Positions 23,530 to 36,408 of a stretch of 64,000 nt of DNA are shown piece by piece. Both the position numbers and the translations under genes were made by a program. The notes under the pieces are model-generated. The model saw nothing but the letters and a program-made list of their open reading frames with translations, had not been told where the DNA came from and made no database searches. Source of the DNA: Carallia brachiata (lineage: Eukaryota; Streptophyta; Magnoliopsida; Malpighiales; Rhizophoraceae); contig JADCRB010000042.1 in NCBI GenBank assembly GCA_021464245.1, forward strand, positions 3,455,914 to 3,519,913, given 5' to 3'. The first letter of the stretch is position 1; each line of letters starts with the position of its first letter.

Positions 23530-26500
23530 CTTTTATGGGAATTCTATTTCATAGTGTTGCCTACATTACAACCTAACATTTAGATGTTTGCTTTAACTTA
23601 ATATCCACATCACATAAATATCTTACTATATGAATTTTTTTTTTTTGGTAAAAGAAAATGGAAAAACATAGGTGACGCTCCAACACAGTCTCGTCATGAA
23701 GTATTTTTTATTTTTTTTTTTTATTTTGATGGCGCCCCAATGAGAAATAATATTATTATTATTATTATTTATGTCAGAACATATTTTAAAGAACAATTAT
23801 TACGCACTTAATAATTAATAACTTTTCGAAAATCAATCGATTGGGTCGAAATTAATCTACCTTGTTGATGGGCCCATGTGGTATCGTAGAATTAGTGCAT
23901 CCAGGACTTGGATTCAAGCCCATTAGATTGTTCGCGGGTTGAAACCGTTTTGGATCGGATGCTGAGAAGCAAGCCCAATTTTGGGAATGTGCTGTTTATA
24001 GGCAAGTAGTTATGATTGCAAGTTTTCTCCGGTCTCTTAACCCTAGTTTCTTTAATTTTCTCACACTTCAAAATTATAAATTGGCAGTTCAAAATTAAAC
24101 TCAAAAAAAAAAAAATCTTTCGATGAATGATCAAAATCATGAAAAGAAAATCAGTTAATTTTTATTACATAAAATCGCTTCCTTGCCTCTTATTTCAAAA
24201 AATAAATTATTTCAAGTAAATAAAAATGTTATAATAGAGAAGTGTATACATCGCATATAGGTTTGAGGTTTATGTTCCCTAAACTTCAGAAATTTGAAGA
24301 TGGAGAATCTAAGAATTCAAAGAGATTAAAATTTTAAAGGCGAGAAAAGTACTACTAAATAGTTAACATATGAAAAACATATCAGGTTGACCGAGATTAT
24401 AAAATAATTTGGTAGAGCAGTTTCTCACGCGAGAAACTAAGTTTACAATAACAAAGCAATGTTATTTGGCTAGAGATCCAGCGTGCAAACAAAAAACTCT
24501 CAAAATGTAACATTTTGCTTGCACAAGAAATTTTCCTTTTATCCCCTATTTGCTTGTATTTTCCTATTATTATAATCATTGGAAGCAAGATACATCTACC
24601 ACACCAAACGAAAAATATACATCATACCTACCACAAGATAGATATTGACCTAGTAAACAAATTCGTGATGTTTCTCTATGTCCCATGAAGTTTTTTCAAA
24701 ATTTTTGACAAAGGTGTTAGGAATTATTTGGCTAATAAAGGCAGCGACGATGGAACAAAAAATAAAAAGGTTGATCAACGGGATTAGATTGCAAGAAAAA
24801 TAAATATATGAAGCCAACTTGATTTGCAACATTTGAGTAGTCATAAAATAATAATAAAGTAATATGTGCTATTGAATTATTAAAATTTAAAAAAAATATA
24901 TAAGTCATTAAATATAGTTGAAAATGTGACCATTATCCAATAGCAAATTAGAGCCTACGAAATGGCAGGCCAATGTTCCTCTAAGAGTCGAAGATTTTAC
25001 AAGGGAAGAATGATCTCGGTTCTTCTAACTTGAAAAACTAATCTTGAGCTGGTGCTCTCCATTTAATGCCTTGTCATGCAAGAGTTGGGAGCTCTGATAG
25101 ATAGCTAGTTGAAAGAGATCGGCTAGCCGTAACAGTTGCCATACGCCAACCAAAATATCCAAATTTCATAGTTGGATACATTTAAGAAAATGAGCAACCT
25201 GGTTTCTCATCGATGAATCAATAGACTTCCGTTGTATAATGGTCAATTTGCCATATATTTAACTTTTCTGTGTATCTTTGTTGACTTTAGCACGAGTTTA
25301 ATAAGAAAAACATACATGAATACAAAATTTAAAGAAAAAATAGTGATACAAGTTTATTATTTAAATTATAGTTATTGATTGAATAGTAAGTTTAATATAA
25401 TTAACGATTCAAATTTAAATAATAAACTTGGGTCAGTATTATGTATCTAATTATTATGTATATGTAAAAGACTTGATTTAATAACGACCAATTTATACCA
25501 TTACTCTCGCCCAAGCCCTACTCTAAAAAAAACTGCCTGCGCCTTTGATCCAAGAGATTGCAAAAGGATATTTGGGAGTTTCACATTGAAATCAAAATCT
25601 AGTTGATGAACAACTTAATGGCAAACATGCCAGGAAACAGAAACATTGTTGGCTATGTACGTGCGACACTACAAATATCAAATTCGACTGCGTAATATCT
25701 GTTCATGAATGGCATGTATTAGTCATGAAAAGCTAGTGTATTGTATTATGAAAAATGAGGCTCAAGTCAAAAGCTTTTGGTGTAGCTAAATTTAAACTTT
25801 TTTTTGGTGGAGTTCTATTGTAACTATCTGGATTATTAATATAAGTAAGATGAGAACCAAAAGCTTCCTAGCGTGACTATAGAGGCGTTACCCTCATTCT
25901 CACTTTTTTTTTTATCAAAAAAAAAGGGTGCAAAAGAGCACTATAGTCAATATAATATAGCTATGGACAAATGCACGAAATTAAATAAAATAATGGAAAG
26001 ATAACGTAACACCTCATTTTCTATGTTGTAGGACGTGGACTAATGATTTTTTTTTAAGCCTTTTATACAAAGGGTTTCGGTTTGTAGGCATACAAAATTT
26101 AACATACAATTTGTGTATATTGTAATAAGTTTTCAAATTGAAGTAAAAATATTCTTACATTTTATAATAAAATTTATCATTTTATTTTTTTATTATAAAA
26201 AATATGAATATTGTTACTTAAAATTTAAGATTTATTACGATATAAATAAATTTTATATCAAATTTTATATGCTCATAAACTTTTTTGCTTATACAAATTG
26301 GTGGACCGAAGCGAGGAACTTCCTCAAATTGTGCGCTAATATATATAAACTCAGATCCCACTCTTTATCAATATTTGTGTGGTCTGGCTTTCCAGTTGAA
26401 AGAAATCTTAAATATAAAAAAAAAAATTCCGTCTCAATGCTATGTATGTAAATCCAACCGCCGAATAGCTATTGATAAGTTATCGATTTGATAAGCAAAT
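23530..26500. repeat. Degenerate duplication unit C (no GulLO gene)
   Basis: Blocks match units A and B in order. 23530-23990 matches 27180-27417 plus 30420-30570; 24270-24580 matches 31390-31640; 25545-25760 matches 34990-35200 and 12820-13010; 25975-26030 matches 35800-35850; 26430-26510 matches 36190-36260. A piece at about 24728-24832 matches 33362-33450 but on the opposite strand. The GulLO gene is absent. This is a third, partly deleted and internally inverted copy lying between the two gene copies. Confidence 0.75.
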
Positions 26501-26849
26501 CAATAGCAGTTAATCAATCGTCGAATGGCTATTCATTTTCTTGGAAACCATAGAGAAAATTGACAAGGGAATGAAACATGCTGTAGACGTGGGCTCTACT
26601 TAAGATCCATTTTTTTCAATTAAAAATTCTTAACATGTGTAATATAAATATATAAAATGTGCATATAACAAATTAAATAAAATACAAATAAATAATAATT
26701 TTTTTAATAACTATATGCATATGTTTATTATTATTTTTCACATTTACAAATCATAAGTTTTTAAAAATAAAAACTAAAAACTAAAAAAGAAAAAAGAAAA
26801 AAGAAAAAGAGCATGAACTTTTGTTATATGAAGAGCCCGTAATACACAG

Positions 26850-26938
26850 TAGGGTCCAATGCCGACAAAGATGGATATGGTGCCTACAATTTTTCAAGAT
26901 CTGATGAGTGGATTGGCTATTTCCTAAACGTCTCCAGG
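26850..26938 (+). other. Exon-like stretch, unidentified
   Basis: An open frame reading DKDGYGAYNFSRSDEWIGYF and ending at a possible GT donor (CCAG then GTACTT) sits in otherwise AT-rich DNA. It looks protein-like but I do not recognise the family and see no continuing exon. It could be a gene relic at the end of unit C or chance. Confidence 0.25.
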
Positions 26939-27417
26939 TACTTAACTTTTCAGAATTATTTAGTAGTTATAGTACTGATGGATTTTCAACGATTTTTTGT
27001 GTTTTCGAATTATGCAGCGTAATTATTGAGCAATTATGTAGTTGCTGCTAGTTTTTCTGTTCCACATTTTCTAATCAATGGAAAAACACCACACAATATT
27101 TCAATTTATATTGCACACACTTCACCCCTTCCTCTCCAGGCTATCCTTCCAATATAACATTTTTTCAGAGCTTTTTTTTAATAGAATTTTCTTTCATTTC
27201 AACATAACTTTTAGATGCTTAATTTGACTTAATATCTTTTTTTTTTTTGGAACAAACAATTTGACTTAACAATTTGAACAAAAAAAATAATTTGACTTAA
27301 TATTTTTTTGACCAACATTTGACTTAATATCCACACCATATAAAAAGTATCGCGTGTATATTATTGTACTGTACGAACGTATTTTAAAGAATAATTATTA
27401 TACAAATTGTTGAGATC

Positions 27418-29341
27418 CTAAGGTTTCATTATTCGGTTTTGATGATTACAAAATATTGAGAATTACTAATATGTTTATTTAAGCGTGCAATTAAAGGTTT
27501 TTAATCAAACATACATAAATTGGAATGGAAGAAATGCAAGCACAAGATAACTACTGATATTGGTTCTATTCAATTCAAGTATCATCCTATACAGTCAACT
27601 TTCAAAGGCTCGTTTGTTAACATAGAGATGAATTAGATGACAAGCCATACATGGTTGGAAAGCTAGAGGAGTCTAGTTTCCAACGCCACTAGAATCGTGA
27701 CAATTGGAGTTCTGTATAGCAAGTTGTGACTAAAAGAGTAATGAGGACTCAAGCTGTGATAACACAACGCATGGGTACATTTTCAAAGAATGTTGCGGAT
27801 TGCTTAGGATAAATTACATGCCAAGCTATATGTCATTGGAAAGCATATTGAGTCTACTTTCAAATGGAATAATTTTCACATTGATTGGAGTTGTGTGGGA
27901 AGAAGTTATGGGCAATAAGGTGGAACATGTGCAAGCTGTCAAGACATTCTATATAAGCCAACTTCTAGAAGCTGTAATGATCGGATGGAGCAAATTTTGT
28001 GGCAAGCTATATATGGATAGAAAGCTGATTGAGTCTAGTTTTCCAATAATGTAGAATCACATTAATTGGATATTCCTATAGAATGTTATCAGGCAAAAAT
28101 GGAAGCTTGGGCAAGCTGTCAAGATACATTGGTTCAGTCTACTTTGAAGAATCACTATGGACAGCTGGAGAAGAATCATGTGATTAATCTTTATGGATGG
28201 AAAGATAATCTGTCTAGTTTCTAAATTGACCAGAATCGCACAAATTTGATTTCTGTAGAAGGAGATATTGCCAAAATACTGAAGGATGTACAGCCTGTCC
28301 CGTCCAGCAGGATCAGTCAACTTCCAGAAGGCACCACGGCTAGCTGGAATGGAATCAGACCATGATCTTTACATGGATGGAAAGCTCTGGATGTCTACTT
28401 TCAAACGCATGAATCGGGACGCAATTTGGAGCTATATACAGAGATATATGAATAATTTTCTAAAGAGCTGTCAAATCTGTCAAGGCATAATCATCTTTAA
28501 ATACCACGATTTTTGGGGATTCATTGGCTGTAAAATCAGCCCTCATTAATGTCTTGCAGCAGCCCCTACACCCTCCTTCACCTATAAATAGGTGTCTCCA
28601 CCAAGACTCCATTCATCCCTCTCCATTCCTCTCATTCTCTCTTAATCTCTCTTAAGTGTTCTTTGCATATGTGCTGTGAGCTTTATTGTGTAAGTATTGA
28701 GTGCTAGAAAAAGAAAGAGAGGAGAGCAAGTTTTTTTTTGTAATCTTTGTAAGAGAAGAGTGAAGCCATAAGTGAAGAGAGAAAGGGAGAAAGTGAGCTT
28801 TAGTGAGAAATCTGTTCTTTTTGTGTGAAAGCTTTGTGAATCTTTATAAGGTCGTGGACCTTCGTGTGACTGTGGTCAAGTGACCATCAAGTGATTGTGA
28901 GAAAGGTCAGGTGACCTTTGTGTGATTGAGAAAAAGAGCTTGTGTGCTCTTGGTCAGGTGACCAAAGTGTTGTAAGGGTTTAATCTTCACCCGCGAAGAA
29001 GATTGATACTGGATTGTGAAATTCCCAAGGGTGATCTTGGGGAGTGGATGTAGGCTTGGGATAAGCCGAACCACTATAAATCTCTTGTGTTGATCTCTCT
29101 ATCCCTTTAACTCATTCATTATCATTGCTCATTAACACACACGTGGCACATATTGTTTATCTCGATTTCTTTCACAAACACACACGATTAAAATTAGTTA
29201 TTCTTTTGTGTTTGTTTTTATCACTTGCACACGATTCACTTATCTCTCATATCATATTTTTATTTATTCAAGTTTATTTATTTTGCTATAAGTTTTTAAA
29301 TTACCCAATTCACCCCCCTCTTGGTAATTTCGGGACCAACA
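27418..29341 (+). mobile_element. Solo LTR, 1924 bp, family 2
   Basis: Begins TGTTGAGATCC and ends GGGACCAACA, flanked by a perfect 5-bp target duplication CAAAT (27413-27417 and 29342-29346). A promoter motif CTATAAATAGG lies at 28582-28592 inside the palindrome CACCTATAAATAGGTG. Below it are CT-rich and GTGA-rich transcribed-region text and a CACCCCCCTCTTGG block near the end. No internal coding region or second LTR is present, so recombination has left one LTR. The upstream half carries five units of an approximately 180-bp tandem repeat. Confidence 0.9.
27640..28540 (+). repeat. About 180-bp tandem repeat inside the solo LTR, 5 units
   Basis: The phrase GGAAAGCT followed by GTCTAGTTTCCAA or GTCTACTTTCAAA recurs at about 27658, 27838, 28019, 28197 and 28378, giving a spacing near 180 bp each time. 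Each unit also contains a CAAGCTGTCAAG-like phrase. The inverted solo LTR at 31650-33356 has about three such units. Confidence 0.8.
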
Positions 29342-29388
29342 CAAATGCAAATTTAGTACAAATGAAGAGCTAGAAAGGACAATGATAT

Positions 29389-30182
29389 CATGTGCCGAGA
29401 GAAAGAGGACGTGCTATCGTGCGCCGGCGTTGGCTCTCGGCCTCGTTGGCCTTTCTCGGTTCCTCTTTAGCGCTTCCTTTGTAAAGCTTTGTACCTCTCG
29501 TGGGTTGGTGTGTGGTGTTTGTCCCTGTTTGTGGTGGGTGTTGGTGAGGTTCTGATCTTCTGGTTTGTGTTCAGCTTTTGGTGCCTGTTCTAGTTCTGGG
29601 CTGCTTCAATTGGCTCCCCCGCCTCTCCCTCTTCGTTGTGTTGTGTGGGGGCCGAGGGAGGGTGCTTTTTGATTGCTGTTAGGGGCATGTACAACTTGGA
29701 TGGGTAGTTTCACGTGGGTAGCATGGAGGTTGAGCTGATCTGTTGGCTGCGTGGGTGTGGAATCTAGGTATAGATGCTTCGCTGGCTTGGTTACGCTGCC
29801 TATTTCCTAGGGTTTTACATGCTTCCGGTCTTGGTTGCAGACAGCAGAGGGTTGTATCAAAGCCTTGATGGCGAGTGCCGTTCGTCGACGATGCTCATGC
29901 CGACAGTCGTTGGTGCCGATCTCTCTCCTATCCGGAGGAGGCTATAGAGCTGTAGGAGTTTTCTCGTAGGTTTGTGGGCCGAGATATGTCTGGGTTTTGG
30001 GCCTAGACGCTTTTTGGTCGGTTGGAGTGTCCTGTTCTAGTTTTCTAGCCTCTGGGCCTGTTGGATGGGCTTTGAGTGGTCTGGTCTTTTGTGTTTAGTG
30101 GATACTTTTGTTGCCCTATTTATGTACTTACTGTACTTTCTGTTATTATGAAATGCATTTTGCTACTGTTCAAAAAAAAAGT
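29389..30182 (+). mobile_element. LINE-like retroposon with poly(A) tail
   Basis: About 794 bp of GC-richer DNA ending in TGTTC plus nine A. It is bounded by a perfect 10-bp direct repeat ACAATGATAT (29379-29388 and 30183-30192). The 3' end (TATTATGAAATGCATTTTGCTAC) resembles 3' ends of plant L1 LINEs. I found no RT or RNase H frame, so it is a 5'-truncated or non-autonomous copy. Confidence 0.8.
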
Positions 30183-31649
30183 ACAATGATATGTTGTTGG
30201 CTTTGACTGTCGGTGTGCCCTTGAGTTTTCACGTGGAGCAGAGAGACATGGGTGGGATATGGGTATTGGGTAGGGGCATAACTGGAAAATAATGGAAATG
30301 GTATGGGTAAAATAGTCAACAAAAAACGATCTACTGCTTCCAACGCCTAGGTTAAACATAAATGTTGGAACAACGTTCGACGGCTTGGGCGCATAAGATC
30401 ATCTGCTTCCAAAACTAAAACAAGCAGACCTTTAATCGAGTAAAATTACCTTGTTGATAGGCTCTTGTGTTATCATAGCATTGGTAGATCCAAGACTTAA
30501 ATTTAAGCCGATTAGAATGTTATCGGATTGAAGCCTTTCTGGATCGGATACTTAGAAGCTATACCAAATAATTAAAAGAGCATATTTCTAGGAAAGAACA
30601 AACTTAGAAATTTTTTGGGACAAATTTATACATATAAAAAAACATGATGCAATTTTAAAAGAAATTGAGGATATTAAAAATGTTATGAAGTAATTTTTAA
30701 AAAATTATACAAACTATATATTTGAGAGTGAGGAGACAATCAGAATAATTGAAATAGAAATTTTAACACGCACATATATATAATTAATTTGCTATGAGAA
30801 TTAGGTAATTTGCACAGTTTAAGAGACAATTTGCATGTGAAAGGGGGCTAGGGAGTAATTTGAATGAGGATAAAAGGTAACCTAAATGTGGATTGAGGTT
30901 GAGGGCAATTTACACAGTGCTGGGACTTGGGAGCAATCTGAGAAAGGGCAAGTTGAAAATACTATAAACAGATAATTTTGACGGAGACAAAAAGCAATTT
31001 ACTTAATAATTGGGGGTGGTTTAAACAAGGCTGGGAATCGCCTTTCTTGCCTCGTGTAGATTCATCCATGTTTCTAAGGCCCAACAAAGAATTGCTAAGT
31101 CACTTTTAAATTGTACGAAGGCAGACATACGTGTAATTAGTTTGAATACTTTAATGAGAATTCAAATTTATGATCTCATAACAAGAATATATGTTTTGAT
31201 TACTAAACCACAACGATTGATAGTATCTAAAAATAACAACAATTTGTAGTATTCAAAACTTTGTTTTTTTTTTCTCTTTTTTTTTTTTTTGGGAGGTGGG
31301 GAGAAGAGTTTGTTTCTCTCAAATGAAAATCCAGAAATTGATGATTTTAAAATTGAACCCAAAAAAAAAAAAAAAGAAAGAACAATGAGAGATGCTTCTA
31401 TACTCCTGAAATTAAGAAATTTGAAGATGGGGGAATAAGGCATTGAATTGAGATTTCAAAGAGATTTAAATATTTTTGCACCAAAAAAAAAAAAGATCAA
31501 ATATTTTAAAGGCAATAATAAGGAGATATCATTTAGCTAGAAAGCCTGCATACGGACATACGTTTAAAATATGACATTTGGCATAAAAAATTTTCCGACC
31601 CCTTTTGCTTGTATTTTTCTGCTATTGACCGATTGATATTTTTTGTTAA

Positions 31650-33356
31650 TATTGGTCTCAAAAAGAATCTAAGAGATGGGTGAATTGAGTAGTCAAAATA
31701 CAGTTACTAAAAATTGAGTAGCGTAAAAAATAAAAACTTAGAAGTAAATTGAGCTACAAAAATATGTAGATGAATAAGCTGACTAACAAATTTTAAAAAA
31801 TAGATTGTAATGACAAGGACGTGTGGAATGAATAAGTATATAACAAACAATAACAATTACAAGATAAAAAAATTAAAAAGATATATGTCAATATAAGAAG
31901 ATAGATAAGTGGCTAAAGAGTTTGTGAAATGTATGCATAAGAACAAATATTAAAGAATATTAAAAAAAAAAACCCGACACGAGCGATTTATAAAAATTCG
32001 GAACTCTTGTTCCTACGTCCTCTCCCCCAAGACCTTCCGTTTTGGGAGTTTCGACTCTACTAACAAAACAACTCCCCAACCGTGAGGAGAACAACAACAA
32101 CTTTGTGATCTCTAAATCACTATTACAACCTCAAATACTTGTATGATTAAAGAACACACATACAAGTCTTTTTAATCAAAGAAACACTCCTTTTCTTTCA
32201 ACACAAATATCCTCTCTATTTCAAAAGCTTGCTGTTGCACACCACAAAGAAAAGCACTCATCTTACACAATAACAAACTAACACAATAGAGAGACCACAA
32301 AGAAAAGCACTCATCTTACACAATAACAATCTAACACAATAGACAGAATAAGAGGAATGGAGAGGGATGATTGGATTCTTCATGGAGACACCTATTTATA
32401 GGTGAATGAGGGTGTAGAGGCTACTGTAATGCATTAATGAGGGTTGATTTTCCAGCCAATGAATCCCCAAAATCGTGGCATTTAATAATGATTATTCTTT
32501 TGACAAATTTGATAGCTATTTAGAAAATCATTCATATTTCTCTGTATATAGCTCCAAATTGTGTCTCGATTCATGCGTTTGAATGTAGACATCCAGAGCT
32601 TTCCATCCATGTAAAGATCATGATCTGATTCCACTCCAGCTAGCCATGGTGCCTTCTAGAAGTTGACTGATCCCGCTGGATGGGATAGGTTATACATCTT
32701 TTAGTTTCTTGGCAATATCTCCTTCTACAAATATCCAATTTGTGTGATTCTGGTCAATTTAAAAACTAGACAGAATTATCTTTGCATGCATATAAGGTTC
32801 AACAGCTAATTCTTTCCCATTTAGTCGCAATCTCTTAAAGTAGACTGATCTTATCTACCTTGACAGATTGAATACCTTTCAATTCATTGACCATAACTTC
32901 CTCCACAAATATCCAATTGAGATTATTTTTAAAAATTTGAAAACTAGACAGAATTATATTTCCATCCATATAAGATTCATCACATGATTCGTTTCCAGCT
33001 ATCCATAGTGATTTTTCGAATTTGGCAAATACAGTTTTACTTGGACAGCTTGATGTCTTGATTGAAAATGATGATATACAAGTAAGTTCTAGCAAGTTTG
33101 GGGCCTCAAATTTGGACCACATGTGCCTCTATTTTGGGTCAATCTATTGTTCCTTTGAGCCTCCAATTTTAGACCAATAATGTTGCTACATAAAATTTAA
33201 TTATGGACCATTATTCACTCTAAAAAATTGAAACTTTACTAGCATCAAAGCATTAATGCTAAACTTGTAACTACACAAACTTAAATAAATATATTAATAA
33301 TTATTAATATTTTATAATCAATCAAAAACGAATAATAAAATCTTAAGATCTCAATA
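31650..33356 (-). mobile_element. Solo LTR, 1707 bp, family 2, inverted
   Basis: Read on the - strand it matches 27418-29341 from TATTGAGATCTTAAG to GAGACCAATA, with the TATA palindrome at 32389-32404. Flanks are GTTAA (31645-31649) and ATTAA (33357-33361), a near-perfect 5-bp duplication. Unit A has the uninterrupted site TTTGTTAATTCAAG at about 10374-10387, which proves the insertion. Fewer internal repeat units explain its shorter length. Confidence 0.88.
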
Positions 33357-36320
33357 ATTAATTCAAGTAAGCTTCATATGTTCATTTCCTTGGAATCTCT
33401 TCCCGTTGACCAATTTTTTCCTTTTGTTCCGTCGTCGCCGCCTATGTAGGGCAACACTTCAATTTGTCAATTGTTCAGGAACGGCGATTATTAGGTCGAC
33501 GATTGGCAATAATTTGCTCCGTAGATCGAAGCTCAATTGTAATATACTATAGCTGTTTTCAGTCACAAAAAAAGTATGAACGGTACTTTGCAATTTATAC
33601 TCTTAAAAATTTATGAGAAAGTATGAACGGTACTTTACAATTTTGTCAAAATGAAAAAGTAAGTTTGGCTATCTACACTGAACAACTTATGAAATAATTC
33701 TCAATTATTTAAGAAGTGTTACCGAACTATTCGAGATCTTGTAAGAACAGTGCATATTTCGTCCCACTAATAACAAACTCTACAACATGGATCGAATCTA
33801 GGTATTATATTCTATGACCACTCAAAAAACACATTTGTATTTAATATGCCCCCAAACAATTTAAATTGACTCAGACGAAAAACTTTCATCAAGTTAAAAT
33901 GCTGGAATTATCTTTGATTTTCTATAATTTATCCAATTAAATTTGTTTACTATATCAATTAGAGTTAAAACATTTACATCCATAAGTCCTGGTAATTAGT
34001 TATAATAAATATAATTTGAGTTACAAAATAAAGAGTAATACTTTGTGGTTTCACATAGGTAGTAACAAATAGGTACAAAGTCTCATCCAAGAGCATTTAA
34101 TAATTTTTTTATTTTTATTTTTTTATAAATTTGATGATCTAATAACTCAATATTACTTTGTATCTACTTAAATAAAGTTGCTAAATTTTTTCTTAAATAA
34201 ACTGGCTCCTATCTTTTAGTTTGAAACAAATGAAGTGGTTAAACAATTTAAATAGTTCTTTCAATTGTATTTTAGTGATAGGACAATATTATTCATGCAC
34301 GCAATAATTTCATAGATCTACTAAAATATCCATATAAATCTTGTCTTAATTGATTATATAATATTCATTTAGTCTTAATAGTTGCTCAAGAAAACTTACT
34401 GAAAAAATTAATAATGATTATCATTTACCATTGAATTGCTAATTACACATTAAAAAATTGCCCCCACCGGTCACGAGTTCTAGATCCTCCCCTGGACAAA
34501 ACCAATAAAATTGAAATATAGAAAGTGTCGAACCATTAAGTAATAGATATAGACAAAAGAGTGAATCGAATAATGCCTTAAGATTTTATATCCATCTAAA
34601 AGTTTAAGCCTTTAATGGTGTATAGGACTAGTCAAGTTCTTGTAAGAAGTTTTATACCCTTAATAGACACAGAGTAAATTTATCACAAATGTGTTAACTA
34701 GGTCAATATTACTCTTGTGAAGGGTATGATGCACATTTGGCCTTTCATATGGGGAATGTATCAAACATCCAAGAATGCAAATATGAAAAGTGGGAAAGAG
34801 CCAAGTTCTTGATTAAGATGATTAATTTTACTTCCTGCATTTACCTTGAACAAACCAAACCACTCGGCCTCTTGAGGAGAAATCAAACCTTTAATGGTCT
34901 ATAAGCCTAGTCGGTCCCCTTCTCATGAAGAAGAGGGCCTCCCAACCGAAAAAAGGGGTCCATCTGAGGGGGAAAAAAAAAAAACCCTCCTTTATGTGCT
35001 GGGGGACAACTGGAAATTTCGCATAGAAAGTAAAATCCGGGTGATAAACAGCCTTCTAATGGCAAACAAGCCAGGAATCACATATAGCATTGTCTACGTG
35101 AAGATGAAAGTCAAAAGATCAAAACTCAGCCCCAACAATAGTGCTCGCAAATGTCAAATATCAATCATGAAATGTGAGTATCACGAACTATTCAACCAAA
35201 AACTTGAATTAATGGAAAAGGTCCATATATGAATCATACGTTAAACATTAAACTATAACATACCTTTTCTTGCGAGAAAGGCTAGCTAACTTGGATTGGA
35301 AGCCTAAAGCATGAACAAACCAAAAATTTTTAAATTATGGAAACTCTAGTATCATATCAAGAATTTATTTTTGACAAAAATTTAAACTATTGAGAAAGAC
35401 TCAAGATATGAATCATATGTTACAATTTTATAGCCAGCATTATGTATATGTATACATCTATTTGAACACAGATTGGTGGCAAGCCACCAGTAAGGAATAA
35501 TCAGGTTGAAAATATGTGACAATAGAAACAAAAATATAGCCCCGTAGTGCCTAGTGCCGCCACCGACTCCAAATATTTTGATATTGCAGGATCTCACCAA
35601 TTACTTGACGTGCGAAAACGTGTTGCCTCCACAAGTAAATGGGATCACGTGAAGCACTATATGCTAGTGTTATAGCTAAAAACACTAAAGAACACATAAC
35701 ACCATTCAAATCCCCTTACATTTATCTTCTCCCCAACCACTCCTTATCTCTCCATATACATGACAAGTCAATACTCTTAGCCTCAAAGGCTGCAAGTGAA
35801 TCAATGGAGAATAAATGCAACACCTCATTTATAATTTTCCATGTTATTTTAAGCTACAAAAACTCAGACCCAGTTGTTAATTAGGAGGACATATTATATA
35901 TTCATCCACTTGCACCAATTTCTGTCTGAAGTTTTCTTTTATTTCAATTTTTAATAAGATATTCGTCCCTATGCAATGTGCTATTTTATTAAAGAAAAAA
36001 AGTTGATCCCGCGATTTGTGTTCCGAGTTTTATTTTAGTTGAAACTGAAACTATTATTTTTAAAACGAAAATTAATATTTTTGAAACACTTGTTATTTTT
36101 ATATTTTAAAAGTATGAATCTTCGTTTCAAAAATAACAGTTGCAATTTCTCTAAACAAAATTCACCCGAAATATGTAACTGTATTCTTTATTAAAATATA
36201 AAATAAATCCAACAGATCAGTTATCCGTTTGACAAGTTAATCAAACGCTGAGTAGTAATTGATTTACTTGGAAGCATCGTATTCTGACATTCTTTGGTGC
36301 ACTATTCTACGTTATCTGCC

Positions 36321-36327
36321 TATATAT
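36321..36327 (+). promoter_or_regulatory. TATA box of GulLO gene B
   Basis: TATATAT, 82 bases before the start codon, in a context conserved with gene A (CTGCCTATATATT). Confidence 0.6.
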
Positions 36328-36408
36328 TTAACATGTCTAATTTCATAGTGCTCAAGCACAAAATCATCTTGTATATATTATATAACACAACGATACCCTT
36401 TCGAAATC

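Noticed and set aside
27640..28540. CRISPR-like spaced repeats
   Set aside because: Units are long, degenerate and contiguous, in a plant LTR; no short exact repeats with unique spacers.
28057..28549. 87-codon frames inside the solo LTR
   Set aside because: They follow the 180-bp repeat units and show no protein motif.
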